DNA of 35,958 nucleotides, from assembly GCA_013286565.1 (NCBI GenBank), contig JABDFM010000030.1, forward strand, positions 214 to 36,171, read 5' to 3'. The stretch comes from Bacteroidota bacterium. GTDB lineage: Bacteria > Bacteroidota > Bacteroidia > Sphingobacteriales > Sphingobacteriaceae. Below the pieces are notes generated by a model, which saw nothing but the letters and a program-made list of their open reading frames with translations, had not been told where the DNA came from and ran no database searches. Shown in pieces: positions 8,640 to 15,508 of this stretch. The stretch's first letter is position 1. Each line of letters opens with the position of its first letter. Position numbers and translations under genes: made by a program.

Positions 8640-9059
8640 ATGAAGACAATAAACAGCAGGTCGGATTGTCCGATTGGTTATACCCTGGATATATTTGGTG
8701 ATAGGTGGACAATGTTGATTATCAGAGATTTACTTTTGTATGGTAAAGATTCCTTTAGTGAGTTTTTATGTTCGGACGAAAAGATTGCTACAAATATTTT
8801 AACAGACAGGCTCAACATGTTGCTGCGGGATGGTTTCGTTACCAAGCACACGGCACCAACAAACAAGTCCAGATTCTTATACCGCCCAACTGAAAAAGCG
8901 ATTGAATTAATCCCGGTACTGATGGAGATCACCCTTTGGGCTGAAAAATACAATCCGGCGGGCGCTCCGGCGGACATAGTAGAGCCGTTAAAAAAGAACA
9001 GGACTAAAGCATTGCGGGACCTGAAGAAAAAGGTAGAAGAGAGGTTAAAGGCTGAATAA
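8640..9059 (+). CDS. HxlR-family winged-helix transcriptional regulator
   Basis: A 139-residue regulator. The frame is open from 8532, but the upstream part crosses the divergent start and two palindromes; the ATG at 8640 gives the normal HxlR start MKTINSRSDCPIGYTLDIFG. The family core is clear: DRWTMLIIRDLL, FSEF, IATNILTDRLNMLLRDGFV (recognition helix) and a wing around SRFLYRPTEKA. Cys10, just before PIGYTLDIFGDRW, is at the position of the redox-sensing cysteine of YodB/QorR-type members, so thiol or quinone sensing is plausible. It is divergent from the oxidoreductase operon and shares its promoter region, so it likely represses both that operon and itself. The C-terminus ends in a basic helix. 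Confidence 0.92.
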   Translation: MKTINSRSDCPIGYTLDIFGDRWTMLIIRDLLLYGKDSFSEFLCSDEKIATNILTDRLNMLLRDGFVTKHTAPTNKSRFLYRPTEKAIELIPVLMEITLWAEKYNPAGAPADIVEPLKKNRTKALRDLKKKVEERLKAE

Positions 9060-9263
9060 ATAGGAACAAGTCATTTAAGCGGTAGTTGTTTCATTGGTAT
9101 TTAGTTTGAGTTATGGATTTCCAATCAGACATCGGTCTGACCAGCCAGCTTTTTCAAATCCTGCCACTCTGACCCTCAAAGGGTATTTGTCAACTAATTT
9201 TCTATTATCTGGATATTCTTCAAATTCAGCAGTTGGATTTTTTTAAAAATATTTTCAAAAAAA
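9060..9263. other. Short non-coding stretch with a gene-end remnant
   Basis: No intact gene. On the minus strand, about 9117-9166, a stop-terminated tail reads EWQDLKKLAGQTDV. The 26 bases at 9141-9166 match 12031-12056 at 23 positions, where the same minus-strand reading gives LQYLKKLAG and stop. Both may be ends of a lost gene. Confidence 0.35.
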
Positions 9264-9295
9264 TTTGCGCAATCAAATAGTTGCATATATATTTG
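9264..9295 (+). promoter_or_regulatory. Promoter of the arsR-type operon
   Basis: TTTG at 9264-9267, a 20-base spacer and TATATTTG at 9288-9295 match the Bacteroidota consensus. Transcription would start about ten bases before the ATG at 9313, leaving almost no leader. Confidence 0.7.
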
Positions 9296-9311
9296 CAATC
9301 AAATAGTTGCA
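9269..9311 (+). repeat. Two 17-bp direct repeats, probable ArsR operators
   Basis: GCAATCAAATAGTTGCA occurs at 9269-9285 and 9295-9311, 26 bases apart. The first fills the spacer between the -33 and -7 boxes; the second begins in the -7 box and ends one base before the start codon. Each has a weak dyad (TGCAA...TTGCA in the second copy). Binding would block the promoter. Confidence 0.65.
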
Positions 9312-9312
9312 G

Positions 9313-9624
9313 ATGGACATTAGACGTGATATTTACCAGGCCATAGCCGACCCTACCCGCAGGGCCATACTCATGCTGCTTACAGTAGGCGCCATGACGC
9401 CCAATGCCATTGCCGGGCATTTCGGCAGCAGCAGGCAGGCAGTATCAAAACACATACAGATACTGACCGAATGCGGCGCTGTTGACCAGGATCAACGCGG
9501 GCGGGAAATTTATTATCAGCTAAATATTGATAAAATGAAAGAGATAGACCGTTGGATGGAAGCCTTCCGCAAGATGTGGGAGACCCGCTTTGATCAGTTA
9601 GATAACCTATTAAATGATATATAA
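9313..9624 (+). CDS. ArsR-family winged-helix repressor
   Basis: A 103-residue regulator starting at ATG 9313; a TTG at 9307 is also in frame but lies in the operator repeat. The family layout is plain: IRRDIYQAIADPTRRAILMLL, then a helix-turn-helix with MTPNAIAGHFGSSRQAVSKHIQIL (recognition helix SRQAVSKHI), and a wing at VDQDQRGREIYYQLN. The CxC metal-binding motif of arsenic or zinc sensors is absent, so it is of the non-metal group that usually sits directly before AHSA1-type SRPBCC genes, as here. It is 12 bases before the first SRPBCC gene and probably represses the operon through the two direct repeats over its own promoter. The signal is unknown. Confidence 0.93.
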   Translation: MDIRRDIYQAIADPTRRAILMLLTVGAMTPNAIAGHFGSSRQAVSKHIQILTECGAVDQDQRGREIYYQLNIDKMKEIDRWMEAFRKMWETRFDQLDNLLNDI

Positions 9625-9636
9625 AACTAAACAATC

Positions 9637-10131
9637 ATGACAAACAATTTTGTGTTCGAACCAGACCTGGCCGCAAAAAAAATTCATGTGGCACGCGAAT
9701 TTAACGCACCAATTGAAAAAGTATGGAGAGCCTGGACAGAGCCTGACCTGCTTGATAAATGGGTGGGGCCGAAACCCTGGAAGGCCGAAACCAAAATTAT
9801 GGATTTTACCGTTGGCGGAGTATGGCTGTATGCCATGGTTAGCCCCGAAGGGCAGAAACAATGGGTGTATGCTAAATTTACTGCAATAGAAAATGGCAGC
9901 GCTTTTTCATCGATGGGTTTGTTTTGTGATGGGGATGGTAATCCGGTTACTGCCGGGCCAAAATCATACCGGGATACTAAATTCTCATCCATTGACGGTA
10001 ATAGGACGAAGGTGAATATGGTGATCACGTTTGAGGAGGAATCCACCATTAAAATGTTCGTCGAAATGGGCTTTAAAGAGGGCACCAGCATGAGTCTGAA
10101 CCAATTGGATGAGGTGTTGGTGCAGAGCTAG
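9637..10131 (+). CDS. SRPBCC (AHSA1-type) protein, copy 1
   Basis: A 164-residue START-like domain protein of the AHSA1 group, a fold with a hydrophobic cavity for small lipophilic ligands. Motifs are REFNAPIEKVWRAWTEPDLLDKW near residues 20-45, the GPKPW turn, FTVGGVWLYAMVSPEG, and the C-terminal helix with KMFVEMGFKEGTSMSLNQLDEVL. The ligand and reaction are unknown. It follows an ArsR repressor by 12 bases and is followed by a paralogue after 32 bases. In the usual KWWGP motif the second Trp is Val here (KWVGP), unlike copy 2. Its start region is nearly identical in DNA to that of copy 2. Confidence 0.92.
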   Translation: MTNNFVFEPDLAAKKIHVAREFNAPIEKVWRAWTEPDLLDKWVGPKPWKAETKIMDFTVGGVWLYAMVSPEGQKQWVYAKFTAIENGSAFSSMGLFCDGDGNPVTAGPKSYRDTKFSSIDGNRTKVNMVITFEEESTIKMFVEMGFKEGTSMSLNQLDEVLVQS

Positions 10132-10163
10132 GTACAATAAATGACATATAAAACTAAACAATC

Positions 10164-10649
10164 ATGACAAACAATTTTGTGTTCGAAAAAGATGTTTCTA
10201 CTAAAAAAATTCACGTAGTACGTGAATTTAACGCGCCAATTGAAACAGTATGGAAAGCCTGGACAGACCCTGATCAACTTGAAAAATGGTGGGGCCCGAA
10301 ACCCTGGGTAGCCAAAACCAAATCGATGGATTTTACAGTAGGCGGCGCCTGGCTGTATTACATGGAAGGCCCGGAAGGCCAGAAGCACTGGAGCTGTGTA
10401 AAGTTTACCGCTATTGAGCAGGGAAGCAGGTTTGCAGCAGATGCTATATTCTCCGATGAGAATGGCAACGCAGCGCCAGGTGCGCCGGTAGGGCACTGGG
10501 ATAACAAATTTATAGCCGTGGGCGATAAAACCAAAGTAGTGGTCGACCTTAGTTTTGACGAAGAAGCTGACTTTAAAATGTTAGTGGAAATGGGTTTCGA
10601 AGGCGGCTTTACCATGGGCCTCAACCAACTGGAAGAGTTGTTAGGATAA
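10164..10649 (+). CDS. SRPBCC (AHSA1-type) protein, copy 2
   Basis: A 161-residue paralogue of the preceding gene with the same layout: REFNAPIETVWKAWTDPDQLEKWWGPKPW, FTVGGAWLYYMEGPEG, and a final helix with KMLVEMGFEGGFTMGLNQLEELL. It keeps the canonical KWWGP motif. The leader and first eight codons (MTNNFVFE) match copy 1 in 49 of 50 bases, while the rest of the gene differs clearly, which points to an older tandem duplication with a conserved or converted start region. The two proteins may bind different ligands or act together. It is in the ArsR operon, 26 bases before the RibD/DHFR-like gene. Confidence 0.92.
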   Translation: MTNNFVFEKDVSTKKIHVVREFNAPIETVWKAWTDPDQLEKWWGPKPWVAKTKSMDFTVGGAWLYYMEGPEGQKHWSCVKFTAIEQGSRFAADAIFSDENGNAAPGAPVGHWDNKFIAVGDKTKVVVDLSFDEEADFKMLVEMGFEGGFTMGLNQLEELLG

Positions 10650-10675
10650 TACAATCATTTTTAAAAATCAATACT

Positions 10676-11269
10676 ATGAGAAAATTAAAACTACAAATGC
10701 AAATCACCGTCGACGGCTTCGTAGCAGGCCCGAACGGCGAACAGGACTGGGTATTCATATCCGGCAAGCAGGACCCGGAGGGTTTACAACAGATTGTCGG
10801 ATTCGGCGTCGAGCTTGCCGCCAGCTGCGATACCTTTCTGATAGGCCGCAAACTGGCTGCTTCTACATTCTGCACGTACTGGGAAAACGTGGCTGATAAC
10901 CAGCCCGACAACCCCTGGCACCCTTTGGCGCAGCTGATAGCCGATCATCGCAAGATCGCCTTTAGCAGCAGCGAAACAACCCTCCCCGGCCGCAACCTCG
11001 AAGTGGAAAACGGCGACCTGGCTACTGTGGTGCAGTCCCTCAAAAACCAACCGGGCAAAGACATCCTTGTTTACGGCGGCGCCGATTTTGTCAGCTCTCT
11101 CGTCAGCCTCAACCTCATAGATGAATATTACTTTGTCGTGAACCCAATCGCGATCGGTAGTGGACTTTCCATTTTTAAGGAGAGAAAGGTGCTGGAACTG
11201 GTGAGCTCAACGGCTTTCAAGCATGGCAAAGTGGTCAATAAATATGCGCCGGTTCCAGTTAGCAGTTAG
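10676..11269 (+). CDS. Dihydrofolate reductase family / RibD C-terminal-domain protein
   Basis: A 197-residue protein of the RibD_C / DHFR-like superfamily. It shows the N-terminal MQITVDGFVAGPNGEQDW, the substrate-side DTFLIGRKLAASTF, the KIAFSSS strand, and the NADPH-binding DILVYGGADFVSSLVSLNLIDEY with NPIAIGSGLSIF near the C-terminus. It is the type of stand-alone protein often found with SRPBCC and ArsR genes and annotated as dihydrofolate reductase; it is not the folate-pathway FolA, and its substrate is unknown. It is the last closely spaced member of the ArsR operon. A short triloop hairpin (11287-11299) after the stop may act as a weak terminator. Confidence 0.9.
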   Translation: MRKLKLQMQITVDGFVAGPNGEQDWVFISGKQDPEGLQQIVGFGVELAASCDTFLIGRKLAASTFCTYWENVADNQPDNPWHPLAQLIADHRKIAFSSSETTLPGRNLEVENGDLATVVQSLKNQPGKDILVYGGADFVSSLVSLNLIDEYYFVVNPIAIGSGLSIFKERKVLELVSSTAFKHGKVVNKYAPVPVSS

Positions 11270-11286
11270 GAGTTTGTGCCAAAGGC

Positions 11287-11310
11287 GCTCCTTCGGAGCA
11301 GTTTGCATTT
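11287..11310 (+). terminator. Weak hairpin after the RibD/DHFR-like gene
   Basis: GCTCC-TTC-GGAGC at 11287-11299, with only short T-runs after it. It may be an attenuating terminator. Confidence 0.3.
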
Positions 11311-11357
11311 TACCTTATCAATTAATCTCTAAATTGTATATAACAAAAAAATAGATT

Positions 11358-12020
11358 ATGAAAATCAAATTTTTGAGTGTTGCTCTTGGCATTGCCTTAT
11401 CAGCAACCATTTTGAGCGCCAGTGCGCAAAAAAGCTATACAGAAGGCCTGGTAACCATCAAAACAAGTGGAAGCGGCCAGGTTATTGAATTGAAGGAATA
11501 CTTCAGAAGTGATTCCACTGCTACAATGTTTTCTGCTGGTCCGGCAAATATTAAGCTTTTAGCAGATGCTAACTACAAATTTTTTGCTGTAGTGGCTGAC
11601 GTATCTGCTTTCAAGATAAAAAAAGCCGCGATTTATACACCTGATGAAATTGACCAGGTTTTAAGCGGTTTCCCTACATTTACATTTGCCCCATCAACCG
11701 AAACAAAACAGATATCTGGTTTTAACTGCAAAAAAGTAGTGGCATTAGATACTAAGACTCAAAAAACTTATGCTATCTGGATAACCAATGACATATCATT
11801 ACCCTCCGCAGTTATAGAGAAATATTATGCATCTATTGGAGGCGTTCCTATACAATATACATCATTCCAGAAAGGACCGGATGGTGCATGGGTAACTGCC
11901 GATAATACAGTAACTGGCGTTTCTGACCAAAAGGCTCCCGCAGGCACTTTTTGCATAGCGCCCGATTTTGATAAGATATCAAAAGATCAGCTTGACGCTA
12001 TGTCGCGCGGCAAACAATAA
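11358..12020 (+). CDS. Secreted protein, GLPGLI/DUF4412-like
   Basis: A 220-residue exported protein with a cleavable signal peptide (MKIKFLSVALGIALSATILSASAQ, cleavage after ASAQ or just before). The mature part has the pattern EGLVTIKTSG at the start, then a central KQISGFNCKKVVALDTKTQKTYAIWITNDISLP. The sequence of a conserved Gly-aromatic-x-Cys-Lys-Lys strand followed by a TYxIWxT strand is like the GLPGLI and DUF4412 families, beta-rich secreted Bacteroidota proteins of unknown role. I regard this as family resemblance only. It lies 88 bases after the RibD/DHFR-like gene and may have its own promoter. It is the last gene before the tRNA-Pro remnant. Confidence 0.75.
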   Translation: MKIKFLSVALGIALSATILSASAQKSYTEGLVTIKTSGSGQVIELKEYFRSDSTATMFSAGPANIKLLADANYKFFAVVADVSAFKIKKAAIYTPDEIDQVLSGFPTFTFAPSTETKQISGFNCKKVVALDTKTQKTYAIWITNDISLPSAVIEKYYASIGGVPIQYTSFQKGPDGAWVTADNTVTGVSDQKAPAGTFCIAPDFDKISKDQLDAMSRGKQ

Positions 12021-12073
12021 TATGCATTAACCCGCCAGCTTTTTCAAATACTGCAAAAGTGATTCGGAAATTG

Positions 12074-12134
12074 TCCTGTCACCCCGACACCAGAAAATAG
12101 AAAGCTCTGACGATAGCCAGGGCTTTTTTGTTTT
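12074..12134 (+). repeat. Partial duplicate of the tRNA-Pro 3' end plus terminator
   Basis: Matches 6137-6197 at 55 of 61 positions without gaps. It covers the last 14 bases of the tRNA (end of the T loop/stem, 3' acceptor strand and discriminator) and the whole terminator hairpin. The hairpin copy has decayed (one G-T and one A-C pair). Such a truncated tRNA copy is what an attachment-site duplicate looks like; the interval between the copies is about 5.9 kb. Confidence 0.85.
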
Positions 12135-12245
12135 GTGCACTTTATTCTTTCCATTTAAATGGGTATTAATTAGCTACTAATAGAACTTACTTCAGGTTCT
12201 TATCGTACAACGACAGTATAAACTTATGCCGGCGTTGTGTATCGT

Positions 12246-13493
12246 ATGAATTATAAACAATATATCTTTCTTTTTCTGCTGATCGTTTCCTTTAAAGTGT
12301 CTTCTGCTCAAACAGGAGCCTCGTCTGATGAGCTTTTTCAACAGGCCCGTAAAGCTGCTTTTGATCAGAAAGATTACCCTAAAGCGATCAGTTTGAGTAA
12401 ACAGGCGCTGGTAAGAAGCCCTGATTACTCTGATATCCGTGTGTTTTTAGGCCGCCTTTATACATGGACGGATAAAACAGATAGCGCACGTACCGAATTT
12501 AACCGGGTATTAAGTAAACACCCCGATAATGAGGATGCCTCTTTTGCTTACGGTAGCCTGGAATATTGGAATAATAATTCACCAAAAGCATTACAATATG
12601 CGCAGGACGGTTTAAAATATCACCCACAATCAAAAGACCTGTTATTGTTAAAGGCTAAAGCATTGAATGACCTTAAACGATACGCAGAAGCAAACAACAC
12701 GCTTGATACGTTGATAAAAGCCGATCCAACTAATTCGGCCGCGCGGGCGTTGGCTGATAGGGTAAAGGATAATTCGACAAAAAATAAGATAGGGGTAACC
12801 TATGACTACATTTATTTCGATAAGGAGTTTAGCGCCCCCTGGCAGCTGGCCAGTTTAGAATATAGCAGGCAAACCGGCATAGGCTCGGTTATTGGCCTCA
12901 TCAATTATGCTAACCGCTTTAATTCAAACGGCGTGCAGTACGGGGTGGACGCTTATCCGCATATTTCAAAAACATTTTATGCTTATGTAAGCGGAGGGTA
13001 CTCCGGTAATGTGGGCGTGTTTCCTAAATATAGGTCGGGTTTTTCATTATATGCTAATTTGCCGGCAAGCTTTGAAGCTGAAGCGGGTTTCAGATATCTT
13101 CATTTTACCGGCGATACCTGGATCTATACAGCGTCAGTTGGGAAGTATCTTGGGGATTTCTGGTTTAATTTCCGTACTTATCTAACTCCTTCAAACAGTT
13201 CTATTTCGCAGTCATATACCCTGCATGTACGGTATTATACCGGTGGCGCTGATGATTATTTATCATTAGGCGTAGGTACGGGTATTTCGCCGGATGATCC
13301 GCGTAATATTATCCTGCTTAATGGGGGCAACAATTATAAGCTTACATCAGATAATATCTCTGCGGCTTTTTATCATTCTATTAAGCGCTATAATCTATTT
13401 TTTATTACCGCAAGCCTTGATAACCAGGAATATCAATTTAACACGCGGGGCAACCAGTTAGATATAGGTGTAGGTTATTTAAGAAGATTTTAA
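12246..13493 (+). CDS. TPR plus YaiO-type outer-membrane beta-barrel protein
   Basis: About 415 residues from the ATG at 12246; the GTG nine bases earlier is in frame but only adds residues before the signal peptide (MNYKQYIFLFLLIVSFKVSSAQ). Residues about 25-165 are tetratricopeptide-like helix pairs (AAFDQKDYPKAISLSKQAL, SARTEFNRVLSKHPDNEDA, ALQYAQDGLKYHPQSKDLLL). The rest is an antiparallel barrel starting near IGVTYDYIYFDKEFSAPW and ending GYLRRF with a C-terminal Phe. This TPR-then-barrel layout is that of the YaiO family and recalls PgaA-type exporters of extracellular polysaccharide. The next gene begins four bases after the stop. A role in glycan export is inference from layout and the nearby glycosyltransferase operon. 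Confidence 0.88.
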   Translation: MNYKQYIFLFLLIVSFKVSSAQTGASSDELFQQARKAAFDQKDYPKAISLSKQALVRSPDYSDIRVFLGRLYTWTDKTDSARTEFNRVLSKHPDNEDASFAYGSLEYWNNNSPKALQYAQDGLKYHPQSKDLLLLKAKALNDLKRYAEANNTLDTLIKADPTNSAARALADRVKDNSTKNKIGVTYDYIYFDKEFSAPWQLASLEYSRQTGIGSVIGLINYANRFNSNGVQYGVDAYPHISKTFYAYVSGGYSGNVGVFPKYRSGFSLYANLPASFEAEAGFRYLHFTGDTWIYTASVGKYLGDFWFNFRTYLTPSNSSISQSYTLHVRYYTGGADDYLSLGVGTGISPDDPRNIILLNGGNNYKLTSDNISAAFYHSIKRYNLFFITASLDNQEYQFNTRGNQLDIGVGYLRRF

Positions 13494-13497
13494 TCAA

Positions 13498-14661
13498 ATG
13501 AATAAGAAAATATTATTACTATACGTATTTCCTTTCATTATGCTATTTCCTTTGTGGATGTGGGCAGCCTGGTATTTTACCCCAAAAACAAAGCTTGTAG
13601 TTGCTATAATTGATAAAACCGTACTCGATCAGGACGGGCAGGAACACATATCGCTTACCTGGGTGCTAAACAATCACCGTTTCACCAAAACAAGTACTGA
13701 ACGTTACCGCATTGGCAACGATTATTATGGTTTCTTCCCTCAAAAGAATGAAAAATTCAGGATAAAAGGGTTGGAAAGGTTTTCATCCGACCAATTGAAA
13801 CAGTTGAGCACTGACGCTGATGCGGTGTATTTTACAGATACCTACGGTATTTATAAGAATGAATGGTATGATAACCAGAAGAACATTAACGAACGATCGG
13901 GTATTTTATACGGGGGGATGAGCGCCCAGGATGTTGAGCTTTTGCAGGATATGAAAGCAAAGCACAAGCTGATCATCGCTGAATTTAATACTATCGGCTC
14001 ACCTACCAATGCAGATAACCGCAACAAGTTTGAGAAACTTTTCGGCATGCACTGGACCGGTTGGACAGCACGCTATTTTGATAGCTTTGATACCGTTAGA
14101 AACAAAGAGCTGCCCAGGTGGCTTATCAATGATTACAAAAGAGACCATAACCGCAAATGGCCCTTTCATAAAGCTGGACTAGCGTTTGTAAGTCTTGACG
14201 ATCAGGTTGTTGTGCTGGAAGACAGTACACATTTAACCGACCCTGTGCCGCATATTATTACATTAGGTTATGGGCAAAAGAACCTGTCGCTTCCTGAAAG
14301 AATGAAATATCCTTTCTGGTTTGACGTGATAACGCCCGACCTGTCAGTAAATCATGCCATATCGCGCTTTGATATAAGCCTTAATGCTAATGGTGCGGCC
14401 GAACTGAAAAAATATAATATACCATCCACCTTCCCTGCTATCATTATGCATAAGGGTAAAGATTACCAGTTCTACTACTTTTCAGGTGATTTTTGTGATA
14501 ACCCCATTGGGATGGGCACCTCTTACTTTAAAGGGGTAAGTTTCTTTAAATGGATGCTTTATGATAGTGACGACCCCGCAGAGCGCAAAAGCTTTTTCTG
14601 GGATTTCTACCGCCCCATGATGACGCATATCCTCGAGGAGAATGTGGCAGGGAAAAAGTAG
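13498..14661 (+). CDS. Membrane-anchored extracytoplasmic protein of unknown family
   Basis: A 387-residue protein with an uncleaved N-terminal membrane helix (about residues 5-27, ending FPLWMWAAWYF) and a large outside domain. I do not recognise the family. Alternating strand-helix stretches such as DADAVYFTDTYGIY, KLIIAEFNTIGSPT and LFGMHWTGWTARYF suggest an alpha/beta fold, perhaps of the type-1 amidotransferase-like or carbohydrate-enzyme kind, but no catalytic triad can be assigned. It lies four bases after the YaiO-type barrel gene and must be co-transcribed with it. A periplasmic step in glycan modification or export would fit the context. It is followed by about 430 bases without a gene. 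Confidence 0.8.
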   Translation: MNKKILLLYVFPFIMLFPLWMWAAWYFTPKTKLVVAIIDKTVLDQDGQEHISLTWVLNNHRFTKTSTERYRIGNDYYGFFPQKNEKFRIKGLERFSSDQLKQLSTDADAVYFTDTYGIYKNEWYDNQKNINERSGILYGGMSAQDVELLQDMKAKHKLIIAEFNTIGSPTNADNRNKFEKLFGMHWTGWTARYFDSFDTVRNKELPRWLINDYKRDHNRKWPFHKAGLAFVSLDDQVVVLEDSTHLTDPVPHIITLGYGQKNLSLPERMKYPFWFDVITPDLSVNHAISRFDISLNANGAAELKKYNIPSTFPAIIMHKGKDYQFYYFSGDFCDNPIGMGTSYFKGVSFFKWMLYDSDDPAERKSFFWDFYRPMMTHILEENVAGKK

Positions 14662-15094
14662 ATACTGGCTTGTAACAAAAGTTATTTTCAAAACAAAATC
14701 ATCCATCAGGATGCGGAGAACATGAAAATGATAGGACCTTGATGGCTGGTTAAGTACTTATTTTAATATCTGATATAGTATTGTAACACAAATGTTACAA
14801 CGTAGAGGTGTATGACTCTCTCCTTTTAATTTTGCTTTTTTCGTATTAAATAACAGCTATAACTTGCAGTATTGCAAATGCTTATTTGTAACGCATTTTA
14901 TGGCGCTCAAACAAATATTGAAGATGTGTTGATAAATATTTAATATTTAAGCTAACGAGTTGTTGATTAATAAGTTATATTAGCATTATATTATTAAAAA
15001 GATTAGGTAATGGAACGCCATCATATCACAATTACGTTCCGTGCATTCACAAAACTGTTCTTTCTAATATAAATGCTACCTAAACCATTTGATC
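14662..15094. other. Intergenic region upstream of the response regulator
   Basis: AT-rich, no gene. TTGTAAC at 14781-14787 with GTTACAA at 14794-14800 is a perfect 7-bp dyad and possible operator. TAATTTTG at 14827-14834 matches TAnnTTTG but lacks a clear partner at -33 and lies about 260 bases before the next start codon. Confidence 0.35.
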
Positions 15095-15481
15095 ATGAGC
15101 AAACTAATATTGATAGATGACGAACCTATTTTTCACAAAATAGTTCAGATGACCCTTAAAAATACCGAGTTGTCTAACCAGGCGACTTATTCTTTCGATG
15201 GCGAGATCGTGCTCGATTATCTGGAAGAGAAACAATCAGAGTCACAATCGCTACCCGATTATATTTTTATTGACCTGTATATGCCGCTTTTCAGTGGCTG
15301 GGATTTTTTGAACGGGTTCCAGAATATCTACAAACAATTAAAAAAGACCATTCATATCTATGTTGTTTCGTCATCTGTTGACCAACGGGATGTGGACCGC
15401 TCCAAATTGTACCCTTTTGTTACCACATTTATTTCCAAACCGGTAATGAAGGACATATTTGACAACATTAACTACGCTTAA
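15095..15481 (+). CDS. Single-domain response regulator (CheY-like)
   Basis: A 128-residue receiver domain without an output domain. A TTG at 15089 is in frame, but the ATG at 15095 gives the normal start MSKLILIDDEP. The acidic pair is Asp8/Asp9, the phosphorylated residue is Asp60 in YIFIDLYMP, the switch Ser is in YVVSSSVD, and the conserved Lys is in FISKPV. This variant, with FSGWDFL after the phosphorylation site, is common in Bacteroidota near hybrid histidine kinases, but no kinase is in the window. It is convergent with the efflux operon, whose last gene ends 28 bases away. It may serve the adjacent glycan genes as a phosphorylation-dependent interaction switch, which is inference. 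Confidence 0.92.
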   Translation: MSKLILIDDEPIFHKIVQMTLKNTELSNQATYSFDGEIVLDYLEEKQSESQSLPDYIFIDLYMPLFSGWDFLNGFQNIYKQLKKTIHIYVVSSSVDQRDVDRSKLYPFVTTFISKPVMKDIFDNINYA

Positions 15482-15508
15482 GAATTTACCTTTTGCGTAG
15501 GCAATAGC

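Noticed and set aside
9684..10091. 135-codon minus-strand ORF opposite the first SRPBCC gene
   Set aside because: A shadow of a real gene. Similar shadows at the second SRPBCC and the RibD/DHFR-like gene reflect shared codon patterns.
6151..12073. Search for an integrase, transposase or relaxase in the tRNA-bounded interval
   Set aside because: None found; the island idea rests only on the duplicated tRNA end and gene content.
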